Positions 1-5,517 of a stretch of DNA of 6,487 nt are shown here, piece after piece. The notes beneath the pieces were generated by a model. It was given only the letters and a program-made list of their open reading frames with translations, had not been told where the DNA came from and ran no database searches. Source of the stretch: Firmicutes bacterium UBA994 (GTDB lineage: Bacteria; Bacillota; UBA994); the NCBI GenBank assembly GCA_002292025.1, contig DBBC01000106.1, positions 1 to 6,487 on the forward strand. The letters are read 5' to 3'. Every line of letters begins with the position of its first letter. Positions within the stretch are counted from its first letter, which is position 1. A program made the translations under genes and the position numbers.

Positions 1-621
1 AATAATGGCTTTGAGCAGGTAGGTGGAGACCGTGATTTGCAGCACAATCCCCGGTGGGAAAACACCGGTAAAGGCAAGCAGAGAAAAGACTACCGAGTCA
101 ACAAGCTGACTCAGCAGCGTACTGCCGTTATTACGCAGCCAGATGTACTTATTGGCACTAAATCGAGCGCGCAAGCGCACAAAAATATAGATATCCATAA
201 ACTGGCTAACCAAGTAAGCTGTGAGGCTGGCGAAAGCGATGCGCGGCAAAAAGGAGAAGAGGGCAGTTAAATGCGGGTGAGCCCAGTCACTGGCGTGGGG
301 CACAAACTGCAGCGTGAGCTGCAGCATCGCGGTCGTCGCAATCATGGCGACGAAGCCTAGTAGGACTCCATTGCGCGCGCTTTTGGGCCCATAGATTTCG
401 TTAATGATATCAGTGGCGAGAAATGTGGCGCCATAAAGCACATTGCCCGTGGTGGCGACAATGCCGCCGATGGCGACAGTCTTGAGCACTTCGATATTGC
501 AGACAATAATCGACATCACGATCCAGCAGTACATACCCGCTTTGCCGAAATAACGGAAGGTGAACAAGATGAGCAGAAACCCTACTAGGATAGTGACCAA
601 AAACAGCAGTTCGTTAGACAT
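1..621 (-). CDS. Queuosine precursor transporter, YhhQ/COG1738 family (partial, C-terminus outside window)
   Basis: The first 207 residues are present and the frame is open to the window edge. Proteins of this family (DUF165, VUT family) are integral membrane proteins thought to take up queuosine precursors such as preQ0 or preQ1 for tRNA modification. The best marker is ATFLATDIINEIYG at residues 65-78, matching the conserved FLATD..(I/V).G segment of E. coli YhhQ. RIAFASLTAYLVSQFMD (127-143) and the following FVRLR and SQLVDS (170-176) match the family's second conserved half. About six hydrophobic segments are visible, the first at residues 5-20. E. coli YhhQ is about 220 residues, so probably only the last few tens are missing. 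The ATG is chosen because AAGGAGGT (626-633) lies just before it. It is downstream of the DUF3147 gene on the same strand, with a 135-base gap. Substrate specificity is inferred from the family. Confidence 0.9.
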   Translation of the reverse strand, partial: MSNELLFLVTILVGFLLILFTFRYFGKAGMYCWIVMSIIVCNIEVLKTVAIGGIVATTGNVLYGATFLATDIINEIYGPKSARNGVLLGFVAMIATTAMLQLTLQFVPHASDWAHPHLTALFSFLPRIAFASLTAYLVSQFMDIYIFVRLRARFSANKYIWLRNNGSTLLSQLVDSVVFSLLAFTGVFPPGIVLQITVSTYLLKAII

Positions 622-625
622 GGCG

Positions 626-633
626 ACCTCCTT
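626..633 (-). promoter_or_regulatory. Ribosome binding site of the queuosine precursor transporter
   Basis: Read on the minus strand this is AAGGAGGT, a near-perfect anti-16S match. The spacing to the ATG ending at 621 is only four bases, which is short, but no other start in this frame has a comparable site. Confidence 0.75.
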
Positions 634-646
634 GATGTTTAGTTGA

Positions 647-660
647 TACCTTGCAAGGTA
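647..660. repeat. 14-bp perfect palindrome in the transporter leader
   Basis: TACCTTGCAAGGTA is its own reverse complement. It lies 13 bases upstream of the transporter's ribosome binding site, in the gap after the DUF3147 gene. As DNA it could be a dimeric protein site. As RNA it could form only a 5-bp stem with a TGCA loop. Function unknown. Confidence 0.4.
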
Positions 661-663
661 CGA

Positions 664-689
664 AGGTCGCGCCAAACGCGCCGCGACCT
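664..689 (-). other. GC-rich leader hairpin upstream of the queuosine precursor transporter
   Basis: On the minus strand AGGTCGCG and CGCGACCT form a perfect 8-bp stem around a 10-base loop. No T-run follows, so a simple intrinsic terminator is unlikely. The hairpin and the adjacent palindrome sit in the 135-base gap before a gene class often controlled by preQ1 riboswitches. However, I cannot find the preQ1-I pattern (a C-rich loop followed by an A-rich tail), so I call only a structured leader. Confidence 0.4.
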
Positions 690-756
690 AGGCGGACTAC
701 TTCATGGATTGCACCTCATTACATCAGCTAAAAGGGTGGGGCGGACGTGGTGCTGC

Positions 757-1068
757 TTAGAGTTTTACACCAAACAGACCCATCAGACGAACGTAAACCC
801 AGTAAGCCCCTATCATCACGACCGCCGCTAGGCCTAAAGAAGGGTAGAACCCATGCTGTCTGCGCAAAAAGAAAGTCATAGCTAAAAAAAAGATAGAAGA
901 AGGAATGATGATCCAGAAAATTGACTGCGAGAGGCCGATGACTAAGTTAATATCCTTTGTGTCTTCGTACAGCCAAACCATTGCCAAGATGGAGTTAATG
1001 GGCAGGGAGATGATTATGGCGCCAAGCAGTGGCATGCGGGTGCTCAATGTTGATACCACCGCAATCAT
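757..1068 (-). CDS. DUF3147-family small membrane protein (N-terminus probably frame-shifted)
   Basis: The open frame gives 103 residues, almost all hydrophobic, with the motif PLLGAIIISLPINSILAMVW and then a WLYEDT segment near residues 32-37. This is typical of DUF3147, a family of about 110-residue four-helix membrane proteins of unknown function. A second conserved part is IFWIIIPSSIFF followed by FFLRRQHGFYPSLGLA. The ATG at 1068 lacks a recognisable ribosome binding site. A GTG at 1103 with a GGGGGGAG site upstream reads VQLLLRAAISGQ and then hits a stop. These residues are what the missing first helix should look like, and one extra base (for example a fourth G in the GGG at 1071-1073) would join them to this frame as ...AISGAMIAVVS. 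The gene is therefore either broken, truncated by loss of helix 1, or affected by a one-base sequence error. It shares its strand and probably its promoter with the queuosine precursor transporter. Confidence 0.8.
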   Translation of the reverse strand: MIAVVSTLSTRMPLLGAIIISLPINSILAMVWLYEDTKDINLVIGLSQSIFWIIIPSSIFFLAMTFFLRRQHGFYPSLGLAAVVMIGAYWVYVRLMGLFGVKL

Positions 1069-1110
1069 TGCCCGGATATGGCCGCGCGTAACAGCAGTTG
1101 CACTGAAAAC

Positions 1111-1118
1111 TCCCCCCG
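1111..1118 (-). promoter_or_regulatory. Ribosome binding site for the GTG start at 1103 of the DUF3147 gene
   Basis: Minus-strand GGGGGGA, preceded by C, stands seven bases before the GTG at 1103. It supports that GTG as the ancestral start even though the frame from it stops after 12 codons. Confidence 0.5.
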
Positions 1119-1149
1119 TTTCATGCTTTTAGGTGTCACATATGCCACC

Positions 1150-1178
1150 ATCATATCTTTTATTTTGAGAAGGGGCAA
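1150..1178 (-). promoter_or_regulatory. Sigma-A-type promoter for the DUF3147 / queuosine transporter pair
   Basis: On the minus strand there is a -35 box TTGCCC (1173-1178, 4 of 6 consensus bases), a 17-base spacer and a -10 box TATGAT (1150-1155, 5 of 6). Transcription would begin near 1143, leaving roughly 40 bases before the GTG at 1103, in agreement with that start. Confidence 0.6.
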
Positions 1179-1193
1179 CGGGCGAAGAATAAG

Positions 1194-1202
1194 TGCTACA
1201 AT
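1194..1202 (+). promoter_or_regulatory. Extended -10 promoter of the AEC transporter gene
   Basis: TGCTACAAT fits the extended -10 form TGnTATAAT with one mismatch in the hexamer. No good -35 box lies 16-18 bases upstream, as often seen for extended -10 promoters. The predicted start of transcription lies about 45 bases before the ATG at 1253. An interrupted inverted repeat (1191-1199 with 1207-1217) overlaps it. Confidence 0.45.
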
Positions 1203-1252
1203 CATCGTAGTGCACTTGCGTCAGATAAGCAAGCATGTTGGGAGACTGGGAC

Positions 1253-2179
1253 ATGGATTTCTATGCCGTATTTTTACAGATAATGGTTCTTTTCATTGTT
1301 TTGGTGGTGGGCTTTGTTGCCCGCCGGCTGCAGGTTCTCAACGACGTGATCACGCGGGGTCTCTCCGGTATACTGCTTAATCTGGCCATGCCTGCACTAA
1401 TCATAGACAGTCTGCAGCAGACTTTTTCGGATGAGTTGCTGCGACACAGCGCTGTGATTATAGTTATCGCCTTGTTGGTGTACGCCGCTCTGGCTGTCGC
1501 GGCCTTAGTCGTGCCAAGAATGCTCAGGATTCCTAGGCAAGAGTTGGGCGTATTTAGGTTTGCTCTGTTGTTCTCCAATGTCGGATTTATGGGGTACCCA
1601 GTGGTGCTGGCAGTGTTTGGGCAGGAGGGGCTATTCTATGCAGCCGTCTACAACCTGCCTTTTAACTTACTGGTTTTCACGCTCGGGGTTGCATTGCTTA
1701 AGGTAAGCGACAATACAGCGGCATATCGCGTTACTTGGCAATTGTTTGTCAGCCCTGCCGTTGTGGCAGTGGTGATAGGCTTTGTGCTGTTCGCCTTCTC
1801 TATTGCACTGCCCATCCCTCTACTCCTAGCCGTACGGCAAATAGGCGGCGTCACTACACCCCTTTCCATGATTGTGGTGGGCTCGTTGCTTGCTGCGATT
1901 AACGGCAGTCGATGGCTTGCCAATGGGCGTATATATTTTATCAGTCTGCTCAGATTGGTTCTTGTTCCTTTGGCCGTTTGGTTTAGTCTCCGGCTGTTTA
2001 CTTCACACTCCTTGCTCCTAGGTGTGCCGACATTGATCGCTGCCATGCCTGCCGCGGCCAACACCGCCATTTTAGCGGATGAATGTAATGCTAATCCAGC
2101 CTTTGCCGCACAGGTAGTTTTCGTGTCCACCCTGCTGTCGGCATTGACAATCCCCTTGCTTGTCTATTTCCTGCTGTGA
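1253..2179 (+). CDS. AEC family (auxin efflux carrier) permease
   Basis: A protein of 308 residues, the normal length for bacterial members of PF03547, which export or exchange small organic anions such as malate or malonate. The substrate here cannot be told. It contains about ten hydrophobic segments. Family landmarks are the first helix with GFVARRLQVL (20-29), LLNLAMPALIIDSL (41-54), FSNVGFMGYPVVLAVFG (107-123), a VTTPLSMIVVGSLLA stretch (200-214) that starts the second half, and AAMPAAANTAILADE (263-277) near the C-terminus. An in-frame ATG exists at 1235, but the start at 1253 is preferred. It has GGGAG (1240-1244) eight bases upstream and gives the family's usual short N-terminus before helix 1. 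The gene is divergent from the DUF3147 gene and stands alone. Its stop codon lies within the first bases of a long palindrome that likely terminates transcription. Confidence 0.9.
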   Translation: MDFYAVFLQIMVLFIVLVVGFVARRLQVLNDVITRGLSGILLNLAMPALIIDSLQQTFSDELLRHSAVIIVIALLVYAALAVAALVVPRMLRIPRQELGVFRFALLFSNVGFMGYPVVLAVFGQEGLFYAAVYNLPFNLLVFTLGVALLKVSDNTAAYRVTWQLFVSPAVVAVVIGFVLFAFSIALPIPLLLAVRQIGGVTTPLSMIVVGSLLAAINGSRWLANGRIYFISLLRLVLVPLAVWFSLRLFTSHSLLLGVPTLIAAMPAAANTAILADECNANPAFAAQVVFVSTLLSALTIPLLVYFLL

Positions 2180-2236
2180 AGCAAAAAGCTCCGTCCCTTT
2201 TGCTTCTGAAGCAAAAGGGACGGAGCTTTTTGCTTC
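2178..2236. repeat. Perfect 29-bp inverted repeat with 1-base centre (two units of a dispersed palindromic repeat)
   Basis: The left arm 2178-2206 and right arm 2208-2236 are exact reverse complements around T2207. Each 29-base arm begins GAAGCAAAA and ends TTTTGCTTC, with core CTCCGTCCC, so each is also partly self-complementary. A third unit, 28 of 29 bases identical to the left arm, lies at 3742-3770. The element overlaps the last two bases of the upstream stop codon and ends exactly where the next -35 box begins. I recall similar short repeats built on a GGGACGG core in clostridial genomes, where they behave like REP or MITE sequences. That comparison is from memory. Confidence 0.85.
2183..2231. 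terminator. Rho-independent terminator formed by the palindrome, after the AEC gene
   Basis: Inside the palindrome, a stem containing AGCTCCGTCCC and its complement is flanked by AAAAA (2183-2187) and TTTTT (2227-2231). A stable hairpin followed by a U-run is therefore made on either strand. It directly follows the AEC stop codon. No gene converges on it from the right, so its plus-strand activity is the relevant one. Confidence 0.65.
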
Positions 2237-2263
2237 TTGACAAGGGGACTTTGTTGCTATAGT
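2237..2263 (+). promoter_or_regulatory. Strong promoter upstream of the DUF418 gene
   Basis: A perfect -35 box TTGACA (2237-2242) is followed by TATAGT (2258-2263) with TGC before it, giving an extended -10 at a 15-base spacing. A 17-base spacing would use TAGTAT (2260-2265) instead. Either way the -10 region is covered by the inverted repeat at 2259-2286. Transcription would start about 200 bases before the DUF418 ATG, so the mRNA has a long leader. Confidence 0.6.
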
Positions 2264-2286
2264 ATACTAGCTGGCTAGTATACTAT
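2259..2286. promoter_or_regulatory. Operator-like inverted repeat overlapping the -10 box
   Basis: Arms ATAGTATACTAGC (2259-2271) and GCTAGTATACTAT (2274-2286) are exact reverse complements separated by TG. Within each arm AGTATACT is itself a palindrome. Its position over the -10 box and transcription start is typical of a repressor site. The AGTATA-N12-TATACT layout resembles the AGTGTA/TACACT type I recall for YtrA-family GntR repressors, and one such protein is encoded at 5518-5886. That it binds here is inference. No second copy was seen in this window. Confidence 0.6.
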
Positions 2287-2476
2287 TACGCTCGTGAAGT
2301 GCTACGTTAAGTGCGATAAGGAGGCGAGTTTTGATGCGCTAGATTTGAAAGCAAAACATGCACCACGATCGGGTAATTCGTCCAGTGAAACTATGAGTGC
2401 CGCGCTCTATGACCCGCCTTTACGGCGAAGAAGTAGGACAATCAAGTAGTACAAACGAAGAGGAGAATGATCGTTA
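2287..2476 (+). other. Leader region before DUF418 without an intact gene
   Basis: Apart from the start-like stub at 2318-2350, this stretch has no credible gene. A frame read from about 2342 to a stop near 2450 (Asp-Leu-Lys-Ala...) has no recognisable similarity and no proper start. The only other signal is the AGAGGAG site (2459-2465) serving the DUF418 ATG. The region is probably an untranslated leader, perhaps left after a deletion. Confidence 0.4.
2318..2350 (+). pseudogene. Ribosome binding site plus Met-Arg-stop mini-frame, possible relic of a GntR gene start
   Basis: AAGGAGG (2318-2324) is followed at a normal distance by ATG CGC TAG (2334-2342), so a strong translation start yields only a dipeptide. 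The stretch 2320-2343 aligns with the start of the GntR gene (5503-5527): both read GGAGG, then C or T, then GAGTTTT, one or two bases, and ATGCGCTA. If one base were added after ATGCGC, the next codons would read Leu-Asp-Leu-Lys, like the start of many YtrA-type regulators, but the similarity fades after a few codons. It may be a decayed regulator gene, a leader peptide, or chance. Confidence 0.35.
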
Positions 2477-3724
2477 ATGGAACGCACAAGTTTAACAGCT
2501 GTTGCGCCTCGTGAGCGAACTGACGCGCTCGATATCATTCGCGGCGTCGCTCTTTTCGGCGTGTTATTAGTCAATATGATGGTATTTAGAATGGACTTTC
2601 GCGGTGTATTCATGCTCGTCCCAGGTTTATCGGGTCTAGCGGGGGAAATTCCTTTTTGGGACCAAGTCGCGACTTGGACGATTTCCGGGCTCGTCGCCGG
2701 CAGGTGCGTCTCGATCCTATCCATATTGTTTGGCTTGGGGTGCTACATGATCATGGAACGGGCTGACCAAAAGGGGCGTTCCTTCAGGCGGGTCCTTTGG
2801 CGCAGGTTGTGGCTGTTAATGGTGTTTGGGATACTGCATTACGTGTTCATCTGGGAAGGGGACATTCTGTACAGCTTTGCGGTCACCGGCGTAGTCCTCC
2901 TGTTGTTTATGCGCCTGCACCTATCGTCCTTGCGCAAATGGCTCATTGGGTTTGGTATCGTCTGGGTTCTCGCGACGGGAGGTTTATTCGCGCTAGTGCC
3001 ATGGCTCATGGAGGCGATGGGCCAGTTCACTCCCGAGATGATGAACGCTATGAAAGGCTTGCTGGAAGGCCTGCCGGCGCTCTTGCTGCAACAGTCTTAC
3101 TGGGGAGCTGTGCTGACCCGCGCCATGACCGTGCCGTTTTTGCTCTTTGCACCCCTTCTTTTTCTCTTCTTTCTCCTCCCTTTATTCCTCGTGGGGCTCT
3201 ACGCCGGCAAGGCGGGGATCGTCGATAGCCTAGTCCGCGGCGAGGGGCCGTTTAGTCGTGCGCTGCTCCCTACGCTGATAAGCGCTGTACTCGGCTTGGG
3301 TCTCTCCGCGTGGATACCCTTCGTGACCGACAATCCTCTGGCATGGGCGCTAGCCGGTGTACTAGCGCTGATCGGGTGGGGTGGCAGTTTGCTGTTTTAC
3401 ATCTGCGCACTTATCCTCCTAGCGCGAAGCACCCTCTTCGGCTGGCTGCTCAGGCCATTTATCCCCGTAGGGCAGATGTCGATGACCACGTATTTAATGC
3501 AATCGGTTATCGCCACCTTGATCTTCCAAGGCTATGGCCTAGGACTGGCTGGACAAGTGGGGGCCGGTGACGGGGTGCTGCTGACCATCGGTATTTTCGC
3601 TGGTCAGATGATTTTCAGCTGGCTATGGCTCAAGCGGTTCGCCTTTGGTCCGGCGGAATGGCTGTGGCGTAGGCTGATGTACGGCCGCGGGATTCTGTTT
3701 CGCCTGCCTGCCACTGACGCCTAG
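2477..3724 (+). CDS. DUF418 (YeiB-like) multi-pass membrane protein
   Basis: A 415-residue protein with about ten hydrophobic segments, the usual size of YeiB-like proteins. The N-terminal signature is RTDALDIIRGVALFGVLLVN (14-33), matching the R.x.LD..RG.AL.G..L.N start of the family. The C-terminal DUF418 domain (PF04235) is seen in VGQMSMTTYLMQSVIATLIF (331-350), then GYGLGL, and in FGPAEWLWRR (390-399), the family's closing motif. The family is distantly related to membrane acyltransferases, but no reaction is established. It may act on envelope components or transport. AGAGGAG (2459-2465) lies 11 bases before the ATG. Another ATG at 2467 is out of frame and soon stops. The gene is the first intact one behind the promoter-operator at 2237-2286 and lies 58 bases before an ABC transporter on the same strand. 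Confidence 0.88.
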   Translation: MERTSLTAVAPRERTDALDIIRGVALFGVLLVNMMVFRMDFRGVFMLVPGLSGLAGEIPFWDQVATWTISGLVAGRCVSILSILFGLGCYMIMERADQKGRSFRRVLWRRLWLLMVFGILHYVFIWEGDILYSFAVTGVVLLLFMRLHLSSLRKWLIGFGIVWVLATGGLFALVPWLMEAMGQFTPEMMNAMKGLLEGLPALLLQQSYWGAVLTRAMTVPFLLFAPLLFLFFLLPLFLVGLYAGKAGIVDSLVRGEGPFSRALLPTLISAVLGLGLSAWIPFVTDNPLAWALAGVLALIGWGGSLLFYICALILLARSTLFGWLLRPFIPVGQMSMTTYLMQSVIATLIFQGYGLGLAGQVGAGDGVLLTIGIFAGQMIFSWLWLKRFAFGPAEWLWRRLMYGRGILFRLPATDA

Positions 3725-3741
3725 CGGCCCTGAAAAGAGAT

Positions 3742-3770
3742 GAAGCAAAAGGCTCCGTCCCTTTTGCTTC
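3742..3770. repeat. Third copy of the 29-base palindromic repeat unit, just before an ABC gene's ribosome binding site
   Basis: This unit matches 2178-2206 at 28 of 29 positions (A to G at the tenth). The change lengthens its own stem to 11 bp (GAAGCAAAAGG with CCTTTTGCTTC) around a 7-base loop. It ends two bases before the GGAGG of the next gene, so the hairpin could dampen read-through or translation of the ABC transporter. It has no T-run beyond the stem, so full termination is less likely than at 2183-2231. Confidence 0.8.
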
Positions 3771-3782
3771 GTGGAGGAGTGG

Positions 3783-4730
3783 ATGTCTATGAGCCTTGTT
3801 AAAGTAGAGAAGCTCACTATGAAGTTCGGCGACACGACGGCGCTGAACGATGTTACATTTGCCATAGAAAAAGGAGAAATCCTAGGTTTGTTAGGCCCTA
3901 ATGGGGCGGGTAAGTCCACCACCATCGACCTCATCGTCGGGCTGCGCCGGCCAACTTCGGGGAGCGTGCTCGTCTACGGCCTTGATCCAATGAAGAATGG
4001 GCTTAAAGTGCGTCGTGCCATAGGCTACGTGCCGCAGCAGGCCGCCATATTCGACACCCTAACCGTACGCGAGAACCTTTCGCTGGCGGCCGAGCTGTAC
4101 GGGATACCTCGCATTAAGCACAGAGTGGCTGCAATCATCAACGAATTCGAACTGGAGGAAAAAGCAGACAAGCTGGCGGAGACGCTCTCTGGGGGACAGA
4201 AACATCGGCTCAACTTCGCATTGGGAAGTGTAGCAGACTCGCAGCTCGTTATTTTAGACGAGCCCACGGTGGGGCTCGACCCTCGTCGTCGCGCCGAGGC
4301 GTGGGGGTTCATCCGCAGACTCCGCGAAAGTGGGAAGGCAGTATTATTGACCACGCATTACATGGAAGAAGCAGATGAACTCTGTTCGCGCATACTCTTG
4401 ATCGACCGTGGAAAGATCGTCGCTCAAGGGAGTCCGCAAGAGTTGAAGGCCACGCTCAGTGAAGAGTTGGTAGCGGAGTACCACTTTGCCCAACCACCTG
4501 CGTGCGAGCTGGTAGACGGAATTACTGCGCTCCCCGATGTGGTAGGGGCGAATCTCGACCAGCTATCCCTAAAAGTTACCCTCAAGAGCTGTGCATTGCC
4601 ACAGGTTCAACAGTTGGTGCAGGAAAGCAAACTCTTAATCCGAAGCAGCAGCGAGAGAGGGATTACCCTTGACGACGTTTTTCGTCATTATACCGGCAGA
4701 GAGCTAAGAGAGGAGGGGCATGAAAAATGA
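3783..4730 (+). CDS. ABC transporter ATP-binding protein (DrrA/CcmA-like exporter ATPase)
   Basis: A 315-residue cytoplasmic ATPase that energises the permease encoded directly downstream. Visible motifs are Walker A GPNGAGKST (38-46), Q-loop Gln at 85-86, signature LSGGQ (135-139), Walker B LVILDE (155-160), D-loop GLDP (164-167) and the switch His192 in TTHYMEEAD. The order and spacing are normal, and all catalytic residues are present. About 90 residues after the nucleotide-binding domain form the C-terminal extension common in DrrA-type exporters of drugs, lipids or peptides. Start choice: GGAGG (3773-3777) lies five bases before ATG 3783. ATG 3789 is also possible. The in-frame GTG at 3771 overlaps the ribosome binding site and is unlikely. 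The stop overlaps the permease start (ATGA), showing translational coupling. The substrate cannot be deduced. Confidence 0.92.
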   Translation: MSMSLVKVEKLTMKFGDTTALNDVTFAIEKGEILGLLGPNGAGKSTTIDLIVGLRRPTSGSVLVYGLDPMKNGLKVRRAIGYVPQQAAIFDTLTVRENLSLAAELYGIPRIKHRVAAIINEFELEEKADKLAETLSGGQKHRLNFALGSVADSQLVILDEPTVGLDPRRRAEAWGFIRRLRESGKAVLLTTHYMEEADELCSRILLIDRGKIVAQGSPQELKATLSEELVAEYHFAQPPACELVDGITALPDVVGANLDQLSLKVTLKSCALPQVQQLVQESKLLIRSSSERGITLDDVFRHYTGRELREEGHEK

Positions 4731-5458
4731 AATCGCTCATTCTGGCCCGATATACCTTGAGAGACCTATTAAGAGACAAATTAGGGCTCCTCTTTTTGAT
4801 CGCGATGCCGGTGGGGTTCGTAGTGGTTATGAATATAGGCGCAAAGGACATGGCGGAAAGGGCGGCTACGATTGCCCTCGTCACGTTTTTCTTTATGCTT
4901 ATCATCGGCTGTGCCGGTGTGGGATCGACCATGGTGGATATGCGCCGCAGCGGCACCTTGAAGCGAATACTCATCATGCCCATCAGTAAGACCGGCTTTC
5001 TTCTGGGCGTGTCCCTAGACATGTTCGCTAGGTTAGGTATTATGGTGGGCCTCGTATTCGTCATGATGTTTGCTTATGGCATCACTATCCCGGGCGCTTG
5101 GCTGGACCTGCTGCTTGCTCTGCTGATGGGGGTGCTTTTTGCTCTGGCTCTCGGGCTCAACTTCGCCGTGATATCCAAGGGCGCATTTTCGACCGTCCTC
5201 ATCGCTATTGTCACTTCTATGATGATAATCAATCTTTCTGACTGGAATCGTGTCGGCAGATTCGAAGGGACTATCTTTGCGACCATAGCCGACCATAACC
5301 CAGTTTATCACTTATCAAGGGTGATCCTAGGCATTGTCCATGAAGGTGCACCTTTAAGCCAGTTCCACCCAGAACTATTTGCTATTTTTCTCTGGATAGG
5401 GGCGCTATTTGTAACCGCGGTGGCGCTCTACCGGTGGCGAATTGAGCACATGCTTTAA
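4727..5458 (+). CDS. ABC-2 type transporter permease
   Basis: A 243-residue membrane protein with six predicted helices (roughly 21-37, 48-68, 91-118, 127-150, 155-170 and 216-236), the standard ABC-2 layout. The cytosolic element after helix 2, MRRSGTLKRILIMPISKTGF (72-91), is the hallmark E/R-G-TL-R-L...P-S segment that couples to the ATPase. Asn-Pro-Val-Tyr near 191-194, in the loop before the last helix, is also common in the family. Its ATG overlaps the ATPase stop by a base pair of codons (ATGA), and AGGAGG (4711-4716) lies ten bases upstream. A nearby ATG at 4720 is out of frame. With the ATPase it would form a full exporter as two ATPases plus two permeases. The cargo is unknown. Confidence 0.9.
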   Translation: MKSLILARYTLRDLLRDKLGLLFLIAMPVGFVVVMNIGAKDMAERAATIALVTFFFMLIIGCAGVGSTMVDMRRSGTLKRILIMPISKTGFLLGVSLDMFARLGIMVGLVFVMMFAYGITIPGAWLDLLLALLMGVLFALALGLNFAVISKGAFSTVLIAIVTSMMIINLSDWNRVGRFEGTIFATIADHNPVYHLSRVILGIVHEGAPLSQFHPELFAIFLWIGALFVTAVALYRWRIEHML

Positions 5459-5517
5459 ATAGTCGCGCTGCCACAGCGGAGGAAACAAGAGGTCACACAT
5501 GGGGAGGTGAGTTTTTC

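Noticed and set aside
37..270. 77-residue plus-strand open frame
   Set aside because: It is antisense to the queuosine precursor transporter, which has clear family motifs. The frame has no recognisable features.
622..756. preQ1-I, lysine or THF riboswitch before the queuosine transporter
   Set aside because: Short stretches such as GAGGTGCAA recall riboswitch pieces, but the required loops and pairing partners were not found by eye.
643..831. 62-residue plus-strand open frame across the gap between the two minus-strand genes
   Set aside because: It overlaps the end of the DUF3147 gene and the leader, lacks a ribosome binding site and has an unlikely composition.
2342..2452. Small frame starting Asp-Leu-Lys-Ala in the DUF418 leader
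   Set aside because: It has no suitable start codon or ribosome binding site in frame, and it resembles a regulator only over its first few codons.
2797..3228. 143-residue plus-strand open frame inside the DUF418 gene
   Set aside because: It is the +1 shadow of a well-supported DUF418 coding region and has no family resemblance of its own.
3771..3782. GTG at 3771 as the start of the ABC ATPase
   Set aside because: It overlaps the ribosome binding site GGAGG and would add MEEW, outside the usual family N-terminus. ATG 3783 fits better.
4720..4989. 89-residue open frame starting at ATG 4720
   Set aside because: It is out of frame with the ABC-2 permease, whose helices and motif are clear. 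It is a shadow of that gene.
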